This document shows, in pieces, positions 32,300 through 52,678 of a DNA stretch of 64,000 nt. Made by a program: the position numbers and the translations under genes. Origin of the DNA: Amoebidium appalachense (Eukaryota; Ichthyosporea). Positions within the stretch are counted from its first letter, which is position 1; each line of letters opens with the position of its first letter. The DNA lies in contig CAVNZM010000004.1 of the NCBI GenBank assembly GCA_963693365.1, forward strand, positions 7,688,001-7,752,000. Direction: 5' to 3'. The notes under the pieces were generated by a model that did no database searches, was not told where the DNA came from, and saw only the letters and a list, made by a program, of their open reading frames with translations.

Positions 32300-33504
32300 G
32301 TGATTATGGCAGACTGCATGGGTTTGAGGCCACTTTAGACACAGGTGACCATCCGCCAATCAAAGTGAAGCAATGGCGCCTAGAGCAAGTAAAATTAGAA
32401 GCGGCACAGAAAATTGTAGATGAAATGATTGAACGGGACGAAGCAGAACCCACAGAAGGTTCTCCTTGGCAGTTCCCTATTTTCTTAGTGCCGTAAAAAC
32501 AACCTGGCCAATTCAGGATGGTCCAGGATGTGAGAAAATTAAATGAAATTCTTCATAAAGACTCATATCCCCTTCCTAATATTACTGCAGAATTAGAACG
32601 TGCACAAGGTGCACACAGTTTTGCAAAGTTTGATATGAGTCGTGCATTTTGGCAAATTTATTATGATAAAGAATCAGGCCCGAAAACGGCGTTCGCATTA
32701 GGCAATAAGCTGTAGCAATATAAAGTCATGGTTATGGGTGCTAGTAATAGCCCCCCTACTATGATGCGTGCAATGCATTGGGTGTTAAAAGACCACCTAG
32801 ATGATTGCATTATTTATATTGATGATCTTATATTTTATGCGCAGACAGAAGTCTTAGATGAATTATTTTCGAAAATGGATGCTGTCCTTACTACACTAGC
32901 TAAGCATAACCTTAAGCTCGATGCTAGTAAGGCAGAGATCGCGGTACCATCTATCGAAGCCTTAGGGCACATTTTATCTGCAGATGGTATTATGATCCAT
33001 CCTAAACGCATAAAAGCAGTTGCAGAGTGGCCTATTCCTAAAACGGTCACCCAATTGCGACAATTTTTAGGTGTCACAAATTATCTCAGGAGATATATTA
33101 TAATTTACGCGCGCATGGCCGCACCCTTGACAAAATCAATGGGTGGTCACGCAGCGAAGAAATTAAATATAGAAAAAGATAGCACACAGCTGCAAGCATT
33201 TTATAATTTACGCACTGCTCTTATCAAACCACCTGTGCTTGTGCTTCCTAATTTTAGTAAGGATGCGGGTGAGTTTGTCGTTAAGACAGATGCGTGCGCT
33301 ATCTCTATGGGGGGCTGCCTATACCAGACCCAAGCCGATGAATCTCTGCGTGTGGTGGCATATTTTTCCAAATTATTTTCCCCCATAGAAAAACGTTATT
33401 CCACCAGTGAGAGGGAAGCCTTAGCCTTAGTATATGCTCTCACACAAGAGTGGAGAGTATATCCCTATGGTCGGAACTTTCGCGTATATAAGTACGGATC
33501 ATAA
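32300..33504 (+). pseudogene. Reverse transcriptase with two in-frame stops
   Basis: The RT palm is plain: FRMVQDVRKLNE, the first catalytic Asp in FAKFDMSRAFWQI, the YIDD box in CIIYIDDLIFY, then LGHILSADGI and TQLRQFLGVTNYLRRYI. TAA at 32494-32496 and TAG at 32713-32715 fall inside otherwise collinear sequence, and the frame ends soon after the first RNase H motif. The domain is recognisable but not expressible as one protein without readthrough. Confidence 0.9.
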
Positions 33505-33925
33505 GCCGAATTTATGTATTACTGGGGGCACACGTATTGCTAACGATAGGATTTATCGCTGGGCTGCAAAGCTGCAAGGCTTTGACTTCCAGTTATTTTA
33601 TAAAAAGGGTTCTGACTTGCCGGACGCTGATGGCATCAGTCGCATTCCTTATGCCGCTGATGACCAATCAGACGAACAGCCTGCAGATCACTCTCAGGAA
33701 GCAGATAGATGGGTGCATTATGATAAAAATACTGAGTTAGAGCGTGCAGTGATCTCGTCGGTTTATTTTCCTGACTCAGATTCCTACACTGCTCCTTCTC
33801 ACGCCCCTATGCCTTTGCAAGCGCATGTCGCGGCTTGCTTACCATATTTGGGCATATCCGCCACCCATACTCACATTAACCTTTCTCCGCCAGCGGACGG
33901 TCCCTGTGAAATTAGTTTAGAATAG
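33250..33925 (+). pseudogene. RNase H domain, frameshifted
   Basis: FVVKTDACAISMGG carries the first catalytic Asp, and KRYSTSEREALALVYAL carries the Glu helix. A frame change near 33480 follows, then DHKPNLCI and DADGISR-type sequence, which is typical of Ty3/Gypsy RNase H. The linker to integrase ends at TAG 33923-33925. Confidence 0.85.
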
Positions 33926-33973
33926 GGTCCCTTCGTTCGGTGATGGTTAAACAGAGAGCAGATGTGAATTCTC

Positions 33974-35692
33974 TTGATGTATGTAGTGCAGGTTCCCCTG
34001 CACACAGAAGAAGATTCGCATGTTTTGTACCTTAATAATCTTGCTTCCAAAAATGGCATTACCTCTCAAATTCCCTCTTCGCATCCTGTGCAGATAGCTG
34101 CCTTAGCTGGGGCCGGCTACCAGAGAGATGCGATAGTAGCAGCACAACGTAATGATCCCCTGCGTGGTGATATCATTACTTTGCTGTCTACAAAAGACCC
34201 ACGGGGTCCCAAAAAGCATGAATACATGCAAAAATTAGCGCAAAATATCACACGGAACGACACTTCTCCCTTGGAAAATATGGAAGAAAATGTACAGGAC
34301 ACCACACCACGTATTAGTAATGCGAAGAGGAGAAAACTCGCTCGCATTGCTCGTCACTGTTTTGTGGAAAATAATGTCCTATATTATTTTTCTTTGGAGG
34401 GTAGAAAATTGTTCGTTCCTGAGGTCTTATATCACGAATTATTAGAGTGTGCACGATAAGATGGGCCATTTTGGTGTGCATCGCACGTTAAAGGCATTGC
34501 GCGCGTATTATTGGCCGGGTATGAGTAGGTATGTGCATAGGTGGGTGCGCTCGTGTGTTGGGTGTCAGGCACGTAATTCTGACCCACACATGAAGGTTAG
34601 ACCATCCCCACCTCCATCCCTCACTCCTACAAAATTATTCGAAAGAATAAGAATTGATACAATCGTGCCCTCTAAACCTTCCAAAAATGGGAATACCAAA
34701 ATTGTCGTTATTATGGATATTCCTACCAGATATGCAGAAGCCTTTGCGGTAACCGATGAAACGGCTGCCACAATTGCTCGGCTTATCTTGGATAGATTTT
34801 GTTACGTTTATGGCCCACCTAGGTCACTATTGTCTGACCGTGGTGCGAATTTTCTTTTGGAGATAGTGCTAGAGCTGTGTAAAATGTTGAATATCACAAA
34901 ACTTAACACAGCAGCCTATCACCCTCAAACTAAGGCCATAAATGAACGGTCTCATAGACCCATTAATGATGCCATTAGTAAGTATGTGAATTTGGATGGA
35001 GATCATTGGGATGAATATCTAGCTCCCGTTATGTTTGGGTATAGAGCTACCCCACATGCGGCTACTGGGTATTCACCATATATCTTGTATTCGGGCAACA
35101 TCCTACACTTTTTCCAGACGTCTCTCTTTTGCCTCCTGGGGAACCCATGAAGCACCCAGAGTGGACTGCTCTAAGGGAAAAATCGATAAGGCAAATTCAG
35201 ATTGTGGGGCATATGCAAATGAATAAGCCGCCTGGATATGCTAAGAATAATTCGCAAAAATCAGATCAAGTTGCGAAAATTCGCAAATTTTTCAGAGGAG
35301 ACCCAGTGATGATCAGAAATACTTCTGAGCATCCAGGTAAATTTTCCCCTCGTTGGCACCACGGATTTGAAGTGGTAAAACAAGTGGGAGATTTAGCCTA
35401 TCGGGTCAGAAATAAGCAAGATTTAAATGATATTCGTATTCTCAATGTTAATGATATTAATCTAGAAGTGCCTCTCTCTGTACGGGGCACCATGCCCAAC
35501 AACGATAATCTCCCTGTGACTGGTCAGTCACATGGTTGGAACGTCGTTGCGGATGATGAAGTAGAAGTCGAGACTATTCTAGATATGAAGATAGAACACC
35601 CAGTTTCCTTGAGGAACCGGCGTTCTCTACCTACACAGAAATATCTGGTTCGCCTTAAGGCTGACCCAGATAACCCTGTGTGGATTGGATAA
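33974..35692 (+). pseudogene. Integrase with chromodomain-like C-terminus, frameshifted
   Basis: An H-x-H, C-x2-C zinc module (GHFGVHRTLKAL, then SCVGCQARN) precedes a DDE core with the three acidic residues in RIDTIV, LSDRGANF and INERSHR. A frame change near 35130 leads to the C-terminal part, including PGKFSPRWHHGFEVV and, at the end, VETILDMK followed by QKYLVRLKADP and a final VWIG. That resembles the start and YLVKW strand of a chromodomain, the hallmark of chromoviruses, though it is cut short. Confidence 0.85.
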
Positions 35693-35955
35693 AAATCAAT
35701 TAAGGTCATGTGAAAATTGATTGCTGAATTTGAGTCTAAATTTGATCGGACACAGGCCCCTCTTCCCCACGTGCAGGAAGAGCAGGACTTGCCCGTATAA
35801 AATTTAGCACATGGCTGTGATTGGTTCGTTAGGAACCAATGTCCACACACAGATCGTAAGCTGGTGTGTGTCCCGTATGTCGCTTTTCACACTAGACCTC
35901 TTCTTCTCACTCACTTTCACTCCTTCGAGGACGAAGGATCTTAATGGGGGGGTAC

Positions 35956-36247
35956 TGTGGTGTGATTGCGCCATATGCGGTAAATACCAATAGATGCGTA
36001 GCCACTCGGATGCGAGCCTGGCGCTCCATATTTGGATTGAGGTATTCAATGAGTGCGCCTACGTGTCCTGGAGGCACGATCCTGTACATCAGCCTGCGCT
36101 CTGTGCTGTGCAGAGGGCCGATAGTAAAGGGTTAGGGAAACGAGTGAGTTCCCGCAACCTCCAGTGTTGGTGTCGTGTTGCCTTTTCCGCTATAACTCCG
36201 TTCAAAGAACCCACTTTAACACACGTATACACACAAGAGACACAACA
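35956..36247 (+). repeat. 3' LTR of the Ty3/Gypsy element
   Basis: 292 bases, same ends as the 5' LTR. It carries CCATATGCGG where the 5' copy has CCATACGCGG and lacks the extra TATG. Confidence 0.92.
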
Positions 36248-36456
36248 AGCAGTGTGTATCTATTCCCGGAAAAATATGGTGTGCAAAATAATTGATAACA
36301 TGCCTATGTCAAGAGATGATTTCACTTGTCGCAAATGCAGCTGCTTGCTAAGTTGAAGGTATGCTCTCCATAGCAAATCGCAAGATAAAAGCCCTAACAC
36401 GTACTGACGTGTTGCCGCACGTGCGACGTTTTAACATCTACTCAGGCGGCCCTTTT

Positions 36457-36488
<32 letters not shown>

Positions 36489-36661
36489 GAAAGGAGACAC
36501 CGCCTCAGTAGGTGGTAGATAAAAACCCCAAGATCATGCTCCTGTAGTGGGCTAAAGATTGCATACTATGATGATACGTGTACGTTCAAGTTCACGTTGG
36601 CTGAAAGCTCAGTCTGGAGAGATGAACGAGAAGAAGAAGGCAAGCAGTGTGAGGAGGGGAA

Positions 36662-36696
<35 letters not shown>

Positions 36697-38579
36697 ACAC
36701 AGAGTACGGCATGCAATTGGATAGTGGTTTTTGACTAGTAGAGGTAGTGTGTTTATATTTTTATTTTTGGGGCTTCTGGATTGACGGGCTGCTGAAACTT
36801 TTCAAATTCTTAAAAAAAACAAAGACTACCCTTCTCCTGAGGAGCCTCTGCCCCACTAATCTACCTGACCCTGACCGAGTAAACACGAGTACTCCCATCT
36901 GGTTTCGTTTTCGACATGCATTCTACCCTCCACCGAACCTGAATGGTGCACAAAAAGACCAGACGCCCGCCTGTCGCCAATTACACTAAAAAGGAGCTAA
37001 AATATAAGCTGTAAGATAGTGCCTTGTCAGTGCCACTTGAAACACTCAGCACTGTGTCCCTTTCTCCCGTCCAAGGGTGACCGAACATGCATTCTTCGTA
37101 CGTCCCCAGTTTTTTTCCATACTGTCTCTTTTTTTTTTCCCCCCATCGTAATTGCCTGTTTCTTTCTTCCTGCTCTTTTTTATTTTCGTGCGTGCTTGTG
37201 TTTTTTAACTCTTCCTGCCCTGCCCCCCCCCCCCCCCACCCCCCCCCCCCCTCCCCCCCCCCCCCCCCCTCCTCCTCCTCCTCCTCCTCCTCCTCCTCCT
37301 CCTCCTCCTCCTCCTCCTCCTCCTCCTCCTCCTCCTCCTCCTCTTTTTTTTTTTTTTTTTTTTTTCCTTCGTTTGTATACATTTTCTTTTTTTTTCTTCC
37401 TGCGGCACTCCCCGTTTTTGTTTTGCTTTCATGTCCTGACGCACCTGAGTCAAGCTGAAGTGGCTCACGGGGCAAACCATACCAGACGATGATTGGTTGC
37501 TCGTTCTTGCCAAATTGGGCTTGAAGAGAGGTGCAACAAAACAAAACTGATGGTCTCTTCAACTGAGGTCACGTGCCTGTTACACAAGAAATATATGGTT
37601 TAAATGCAGATGTTAATAATATCTAACATACTGTACATTAAGTTTTATTTGAGTTTTTCAACGGCCATAGTATGCTTGAATATCATCAGTGATGTAGGTA
37701 CATGGGATGAAGTTGACAATTTTTTTCAGGCAAACATATTTGGACTGTTTTACACCCCCTCAGCGGACCAATCGCGATAGTTCCACCGAAAATCTTCCTA
37801 AACTCATAAATTTTACCTTGACTTTGGCGTCTACAGTAGTTAAATGCTTTTTTTCTTTTTTTTTTTCCCCTTCTAAACTTCTAAGCGGTGCTCACGCATC
37901 TAAACTCACCCTTATGAAAATAATATATAATGATTTAAAATAATAAATAAATATTTGTAATATTCCACCAATATAACTGTTAGTCTATTAGGATTTTATT
38001 CCTTTTTTCAAGTCAACATAAAGATTGAAGAAAGGTCTTTTCGTGCCCTTCGAACATATGAGCACATCAATAAAGTCATTTTTAAAAAAATCATTTTCTT
38101 ACCATATTTATCTTCGTGCGGTATGGGGGGATTGCTGTTTGCTCCTCCTTGCCGCCCCTCCCACCCGGGCCCGCTGCAGGCTGATCAATGAAATCAAACG
38201 AGCATGATCATTTCAGGTCAGACCAGACGGCCTGTGCTCCACGGTGTTTCTAGATGGCCGTGGCTCCACGTCAACACGTACGCATACGTTCCGTTTTGCA
38301 GGCTGTTGAGATTTCTTTATTCCTTCTTGAACGGTGTCGCGAGCTGAGCGAGCTCTTAAAAAAAGAATAAGCACCACATTCGTGTTCATAAGATTAAGGT
38401 GCAAAGAGGCCTGCGACTTCAAGTCTGACGCAACCACGTGTTATTGCATACATACACCCAACCAGCCCGCGAAGGTAGACACCACTGCAGCCAAGCTTCA
38501 CTCACTAATTCTTTGGAACTTGAATCTTGCGGCACTTTTTCTATTCGTTTTTTTGTTTACTTATCCTTGTTACGGTACC
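36248..38579. other. Unique AT-richer region right of the LTR element; no supported gene
   Basis: Contains a poly(A) run (36461-36488), a poly(G) run (36662-36695), a CCT repeat (37268-37343) and scattered short frames. AATAAA at about 38070 could end an unseen plus-strand transcript. Nothing in 36500-38200 matches a known domain. Confidence 0.5.
37268..37343. repeat. (CCT)n trinucleotide repeat
   Basis: About 25 CCT units between a poly(C) and a poly(T) run; the only long trinucleotide array in the window. Purine/pyrimidine asymmetric, so triplex-prone. Confidence 0.92.
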
Positions 38580-38882
38580 ATGACGCGTAAGGGAGCACAC
38601 GGGCCTGCCTCAGGCACGAAAGCACACGGCCCAACCTCAGGTTGTGCCGTTCGGGTACCGCGGCACCTTCAGGCACTTGTTGCACGTTTTGAAGCTGACA
38701 TGATCAAGAAGTGCCCAGAGAGCCCAATACCCATGCGGCCGGCGCAGCGCGTGCGAATATGCCTGGAAAAAAACGAGTCATATGCGGCCGGCCCAGTCAA
38801 TGCACCCAAGGGAGGGTTCGACAATAGGGTGAAGCCGGCACCTGCGAGGGGAATTCTGAAGCGTAAGGCGTCATTGGAATAG
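38580..38882 (+). CDS. Small basic hypothetical protein with a GILK motif
   Basis: Intronless frame of 100 residues from ATG 38580 to TAG. It is basic, with two similar N-terminal words (KGAHGPASG and KAHGPTSG), a helical centre (VPRHLQALVARFEADMIKK) and a C-terminal PAPARGILKRKASLE. GILKRK resembles the SILK-type docking motif ([GS]-I-L-[RK]) found in some protein phosphatase 1 partners, and KRKAS would suit a basophilic kinase. These are motif-level inferences. The frame is open further upstream without an ATG, so an upstream exon cannot be excluded. Codon use looks like coding DNA in a microsatellite-free region. Confidence 0.5.
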   Translation: MTRKGAHGPASGTKAHGPTSGCAVRVPRHLQALVARFEADMIKKCPESPIPMRPAQRVRICLEKNESYAAGPVNAPKGGFDNRVKPAPARGILKRKASLE

Positions 38883-41489
38883 AAAATGTGGAATAGAATG
38901 AATGGGTGGTTTGAAACGATAGTTTGAGCGATCGTCACAAAACTGTATGTTATGGTTTTTTTTCCGTTCATTCATAGTGAATCTAGTAATAAGTAACGCG
39001 CGTTAGAAAATACATTATGTTTGTCTGTGTGCTCCTTTTCTTTATTCTCTGCAACGCGCGATGATACGGTTGGTAAGCAACAGCTCCATCTCTATGTAGA
39101 TGTGTAGTTGTCTTCCTTTTTGAGTACCGAAAAATGACATTTGTATTCTCTTTGCGGTAGTGATAGGCTTTTGTGGCAGGCTCTATTATGTGTATGCTGC
39201 TCTGCTCTGGTGGGTGCTTGTTTATGTAAAGGCAAAGCTTGGTGTTTTATTTTCCCTGTTGGTCTACTTCTTCTGACCTTCAGTGTACCCGAATAGGACA
39301 CCTTGTCCATGTGATTTGAGTATGTAACTATATTAGTGTGCGGAGCGAAGTGTTGAAGATTATAAAGTCGAAGAAACAAACATGCCTGACCTGGAGGTGG
39401 TCTCTGTTTGTATTCACAAAGCGAAAGAAGTTCTGTGCACAGGAATTGCTTGTACGACACAAAAAAGTTTATATAACATGCAGGCGAGAACACCGAGGCT
39501 TTTCTGCTCCTTGTTTGTGGTTTCTCAGGGGTGCCTTCATATAGGCAGTGTGGGAGACTCGGCAAACTGTGCAGTGCTCGAAGAGTACACCCCCGCTTCC
39601 CCAAGCCCCCTCCTCCACCCCCCTCCTTCACAGACATTCACAAACACACGCCGTAACAATTTTGAGAGAGAGAGAGATATATCCACAGAGAGAGAGAGAG
39701 TGAGAGAGAGAGACGAACATGGAGAGAGCCTGGACATCAATCCTTTCACACACGTGTAGGTGCACGCACCAAAAGAAGGGCAGAGGGAGAGACACATGGT
39801 GAGAGGGAGGGAGGAAGGGAGGGGCGAGAGAGAGATCTAGAGAGGAGAGACGTGGAGTTGGAGAAAGCCTGGGAGAGGGGGGGGGGGGGGTGTAACGGAT
39901 GCGGATGGGGAGGGGGAGGAGGGGAGGGCATTTTCTGATGGAAACTGCAGGGTTAACCTCTGTAACACACTCTTCGCTCTGTAATAATGTGTCACAGTGT
40001 ATCGTTGCTCACTACTGTATACCCTGGAAGTTCGCTACGCTCAGCAGCCAATCATGATTTATGTGATGATGGGGGTGGTAAGTATTCTGGTGCAGCAGGG
40101 ATTCTGAGAACTCGAGCTCAGCACAAGACATTGTATGACATCTTTGTCGTTCACAGAGTTACACGTCGGCTAGCAAAATGTAGCTTGCCTGTGAGGCGCT
40201 TGTTATGTGGTTATATGTACCCTCGTATCTACCCCAAAAGTCGAATCGGTACCTGCCACATGTGCACAGGCTAAGTGATCCATATGTATGTATGCAACAC
40301 AGGAGTGTATGCAGGCGAACTCGTCTAAAGACACAAATGTGTTTAAGCACGTTTCTCTCCAGCACATTATAGTACTTTCACCCTTTTATCAGGAAGAACT
40401 GCATGTCTTTAAATTTCATACAATTCAAACCTCATGAGCATGAGAATGCACGAATTAAGTGCCCTAGCCCATTCAGCTCTTGGCCCATTAATATTATTCA
40501 GTTCTGCCTTTGACAAGACTGAGCAAACTGGTTACTTTCCTCCGCAGGCTTTTACAAATATGCCCGCTGGAGTTGCCTACCCGTTTGGCTACCTGGCGCA
40601 CGTATATCCCTGCATACGTATACACATGCACCCGGTCCAGGTTCAAAATAGACGTCTGAGCAACTGGAATAACGAGCAGGCATGCAGTTCCGGAAGCACG
40701 TACTTCTGTACATCACATACAGGCACGATATGCATTACGCGCACGTACCTACATACCTATTGTAGTAGATGCATCGGAGTCGCATTTACGTGTATGTATT
40801 GTCACCATATTCAATATATGTGCCCATGTTTTTTGCCTGTTCCTACTGCTGACGTTCGGCCAGGTGTACATGTGCGTGCTGAGGCTTCAGCGCAGAAGAA
40901 GTTCAGCCAACACCAATAGGGGATCATTGCACCAATAATAATGGAATGCATGTTGGCGCCAATTGAGGGTGCGTAAGAAACCAATCGAACCTGCGGATCT
41001 AAGCGCGGCAAATGACAAATCTCTGGGTTGAAGACAAAGCCTTCAGCCTAGCCCTTGTAGTCGGTCTAAAAAAAATTTTAACAACCAAGAATATATAAGA
41101 AGATGATATTTGATTGTTTAAGCATGTTGATAGGCCTTGAAATAAGGTAAATGTTACCAAAAAGTGTAAGAACAATAATGCGACCTGAATGTATCAAGGT
41201 CCATTTTTAAGATACTTAAACCATATATACAGGGTTTAATAGGCTTATTTATGCGGGACTGGGGGGGGACTTAAGTCACCAAATCAGCTTTTTGGGTAAA
41301 AGAAGCAGCGAGTCAGACCAGGATTTGGAACCAATGATGCGCTTGCCTTATATGGCAGGTGGCTGGCACAGCTGGTCAGCCGCAGCTGAGTCAAAACCAG
41401 AAAGTTGGCAGCCTTTCACTTCAGTTCAAGTTTGCAGTCGTGTCGTAAAGGACTTCGAAAGTTTTCCTTTTGTCTATTTAAACGCAAAG
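38883..41489. other. Unique intergenic region; weak frames only
   Basis: Long but unconvincing frames occur at 39092-39637 (minus, 181 codons) and 40434-40919 (plus, 161 codons). Both have erratic composition and no domain. A GA-rich block lies at 39660-39900. CATGT/ACATG words recur between 40580 and 40830. Confidence 0.5.
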
Positions 41490-41882
41490 ATGTCGTGCGG
41501 AAAGTGTGCCAAGTGTGACAAGACGGTCTACCAGACCGAGAAGGTGGACGCTGCCAACAAGGTGTGGCACAAGCTGTGCTTCAAGTGTGCCGATGATCAC
41601 TGTGGCATGGCTCTTTCTCTCAAGAACTTCCAAGCACACGAAGGCCAGGTCTACTGCAACAAGCACGTTCCCGCCCCCAAGGCCACCGCTGTTGCGGACT
41701 CCGTTTCCGTGAAGGCGGCGCTGGCAGCCCCCAAGAAGACCGCCGAGGGTCTGGGCACGGCACAGAAAGGCACCGGTGAAAAGCCATCTGTCGGAGCTGA
41801 CTCCATTGCTGTGGCCCACGCCACGAATGCTCCTAAGCCTAAGGCAGAGGGCTTGGGCACCGCCAAGAAGGGCACGGATTAA
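41490..41882 (+). CDS. Single-LIM-domain protein of the LimE/cysteine-rich protein type
   Basis: Intronless frame of 130 residues; ATG 41490 is preferred because the LIM domain starts at once (MSCGKCAKC). Zinc ligands: C6, C9, H27, C30, C33, C38, C56, H59. The gap C33-x4-C38 is two residues longer than the usual C-x2-C of LIM zinc fingers. Two copies of an APKxxAEGLGTAxKG repeat follow (about residues 79-94 and 114-129), separated by EKPSVGADSIAVAHA. This LIM-plus-repeat layout matches Dictyostelium LimE, a small actin-cytoskeleton-associated protein. LIM domains bind protein partners, not DNA. AATAAA follows at 42117. The frame extends 66 codons upstream to another ATG-free start, judged to be 5' UTR. 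Confidence 0.9.
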   Translation: MSCGKCAKCDKTVYQTEKVDAANKVWHKLCFKCADDHCGMALSLKNFQAHEGQVYCNKHVPAPKATAVADSVSVKAALAAPKKTAEGLGTAQKGTGEKPSVGADSIAVAHATNAPKPKAEGLGTAKKGTD

Positions 41883-42116
41883 GCAGCGAGCCAAGCATAG
41901 GAATATATATTAGCGTATGTCCGTAAAAAATTTCCTAGAACAGCATTGAAAGTTGCCAGTCGTATTGGGGATCTGAGCAACCAGAGCTCTATTTGTTCTT
42001 GAGATCAGAATCGAAAAGTTGACCGAAGTATGTTGTTTACGAAAGCACCTCACCACTGACTAGCAACTATGAAACATAAATAGGTGTGCCATTATATCGT
42101 AGGGAGCGTCGAAGGA

Positions 42117-42122
42117 AATAAA
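42117..42122 (+). promoter_or_regulatory. Polyadenylation signal AATAAA of the LIM gene
   Basis: 235 bases after the stop codon of the LIM protein, in the correct orientation. Confidence 0.6.
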
Positions 42123-42382
42123 AATCTACCACAACTTACAAGCACTCTTCACAATAAGCCTCTAACGATGGCTCGAGCATCGCACGCCACACGAACCCCC
42201 CCCCCCCCCCCCCCCCCCCCCTTTGCCAGCTCTGAAAGGCATGTACGAGGTCAATGCGAGAACTTTCGTAATTTTCTTTAAAAGAGTGCATGGATCTTGC
42301 CTCATTTTCTTAGATCGATGGCAATTGGCGGCCTCGGTTCCAACACGGAACTGTAACAATGCAGCAATGCCATGTAGCCCGT

Positions 42383-42428
<46 letters not shown>

Positions 42429-42503
42429 CACCAAGCCTGCACAAATTACACACTGTACTGTAGGTCGCCTAAATAGAGCACGGTGCTTGTTTGTGTCAAC
42501 AAA

Positions 42504-42535
<32 letters not shown>

Positions 42536-42805
42536 CGACATCACGCTAATGGGGTTCCGTTCGACCCAAACCTGAAAATTGCGACTGGACCAAGTACGTG
42601 GGCATGTAGACTTGTCACAGCGCCCAAGCCACTCAGGGTTACCCTGGGAAGGACGGCGAGTTAAGTATAATGCTTTAGTGTGGTGGTGTAATTAGGTACA
42701 CATTAGGTGAGAAGAAATTTGTGGCTGGCCACGCACAAACTCAATGCTATGCTATACCAGATCATTCGACCAGGCCAGAACAAACCACACTATGCACTCA
42801 TGTAC

Positions 42806-42811
42806 TTTATT
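42806..42811 (-). promoter_or_regulatory. Candidate polyadenylation signal of S6K
   Basis: TTTATT on the plus strand (AATAAA on minus), about 545 bases downstream of the S6K stop and the first such hexamer I see there. Confidence 0.45.
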
Positions 42812-43355
42812 AGTCTTAGAGGTGCAAGCCATGTGTGTGTCCAGCCTGGCACTGGGTATGCCACGGGCATATTTGGAATATGAAGAACGTGTCATTCATT
42901 CGATATCACTCTAAGGGCCGGGCGGCCAAGCCCGCCTGCTAATACTATTCGTAAAATACGGCAAATTAGATTGGTACAAGCTCCCTATATCAATTAAAAC
43001 CCTACATGCATATGCCACGGTAGTCCATTCTTACATACTCCTCAAGAAATAAGGAAGATTCAAAGGACAAAGGAATGAAAAATACAGGACATGATATTCC
43101 CCTCATTAGACCTTTGTTTCGTAGGCCACGAAATAAATTGCTACTGCCGCAACGATCAACCTAGCAAACTTAAGGGATCCCCTAAACGGTCTAATTTTTG
43201 AAACCCATTTCCTTGGCAGAAATAAAAACCTCTACTAAACTAAGTTTCATTCGCTGTTTACTCGTGTTTCCACATGCCTCCCCTCGTTTTTGACCCTAGC
43301 TACATGTTTGCACTTGTTTTAAGACCTAGTGCATGAGGGGTAGGAAGGGACCCGT

Positions 43356-52678
<9,323 letters not shown>

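Larger units (their letters stand above)
28536..36247 (+). mobile_element. Decayed Ty3/Gypsy LTR retrotransposon, chromovirus-like
   Basis: A 7.7-kb element with two LTRs and the order gag, protease, reverse transcriptase, RNase H, integrase, which is the Ty3/Gypsy order. In-frame stops and frame changes interrupt gag, the start and middle of RT, the RNase H junction and integrase, so it looks non-autonomous. The immediate flanks are AGGAG on the left and AGCAG on the right, possibly a target-site duplication with one change. No standard initiator-Met primer-binding site is evident after the 5' LTR (it starts GTCTGAGCTACAC). A purine tract, AATGGGGGGG, lies just before the 3' LTR. The element is much poorer in microsatellites than its surroundings. 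Confidence 0.95.
41883..43355. other. Convergent 3' region between the LIM gene and S6K
   Basis: Three homopolymer runs (C at 42198-42220, G at 42384-42427, G at 42506-42534) in otherwise unique DNA. Holds the two poly(A) signals listed separately. No gene seen. Confidence 0.6.

Noticed and set aside
39092-39637. 181-codon minus-strand frame
   Set aside because: No domain, erratic composition, and a similarly long frame overlaps it on the plus strand.
40434-40919. 161-codon plus-strand frame
   Set aside because: Cys/His/Tyr-rich, derived partly from ACATAC-type words; no recognisable domain or splice support.
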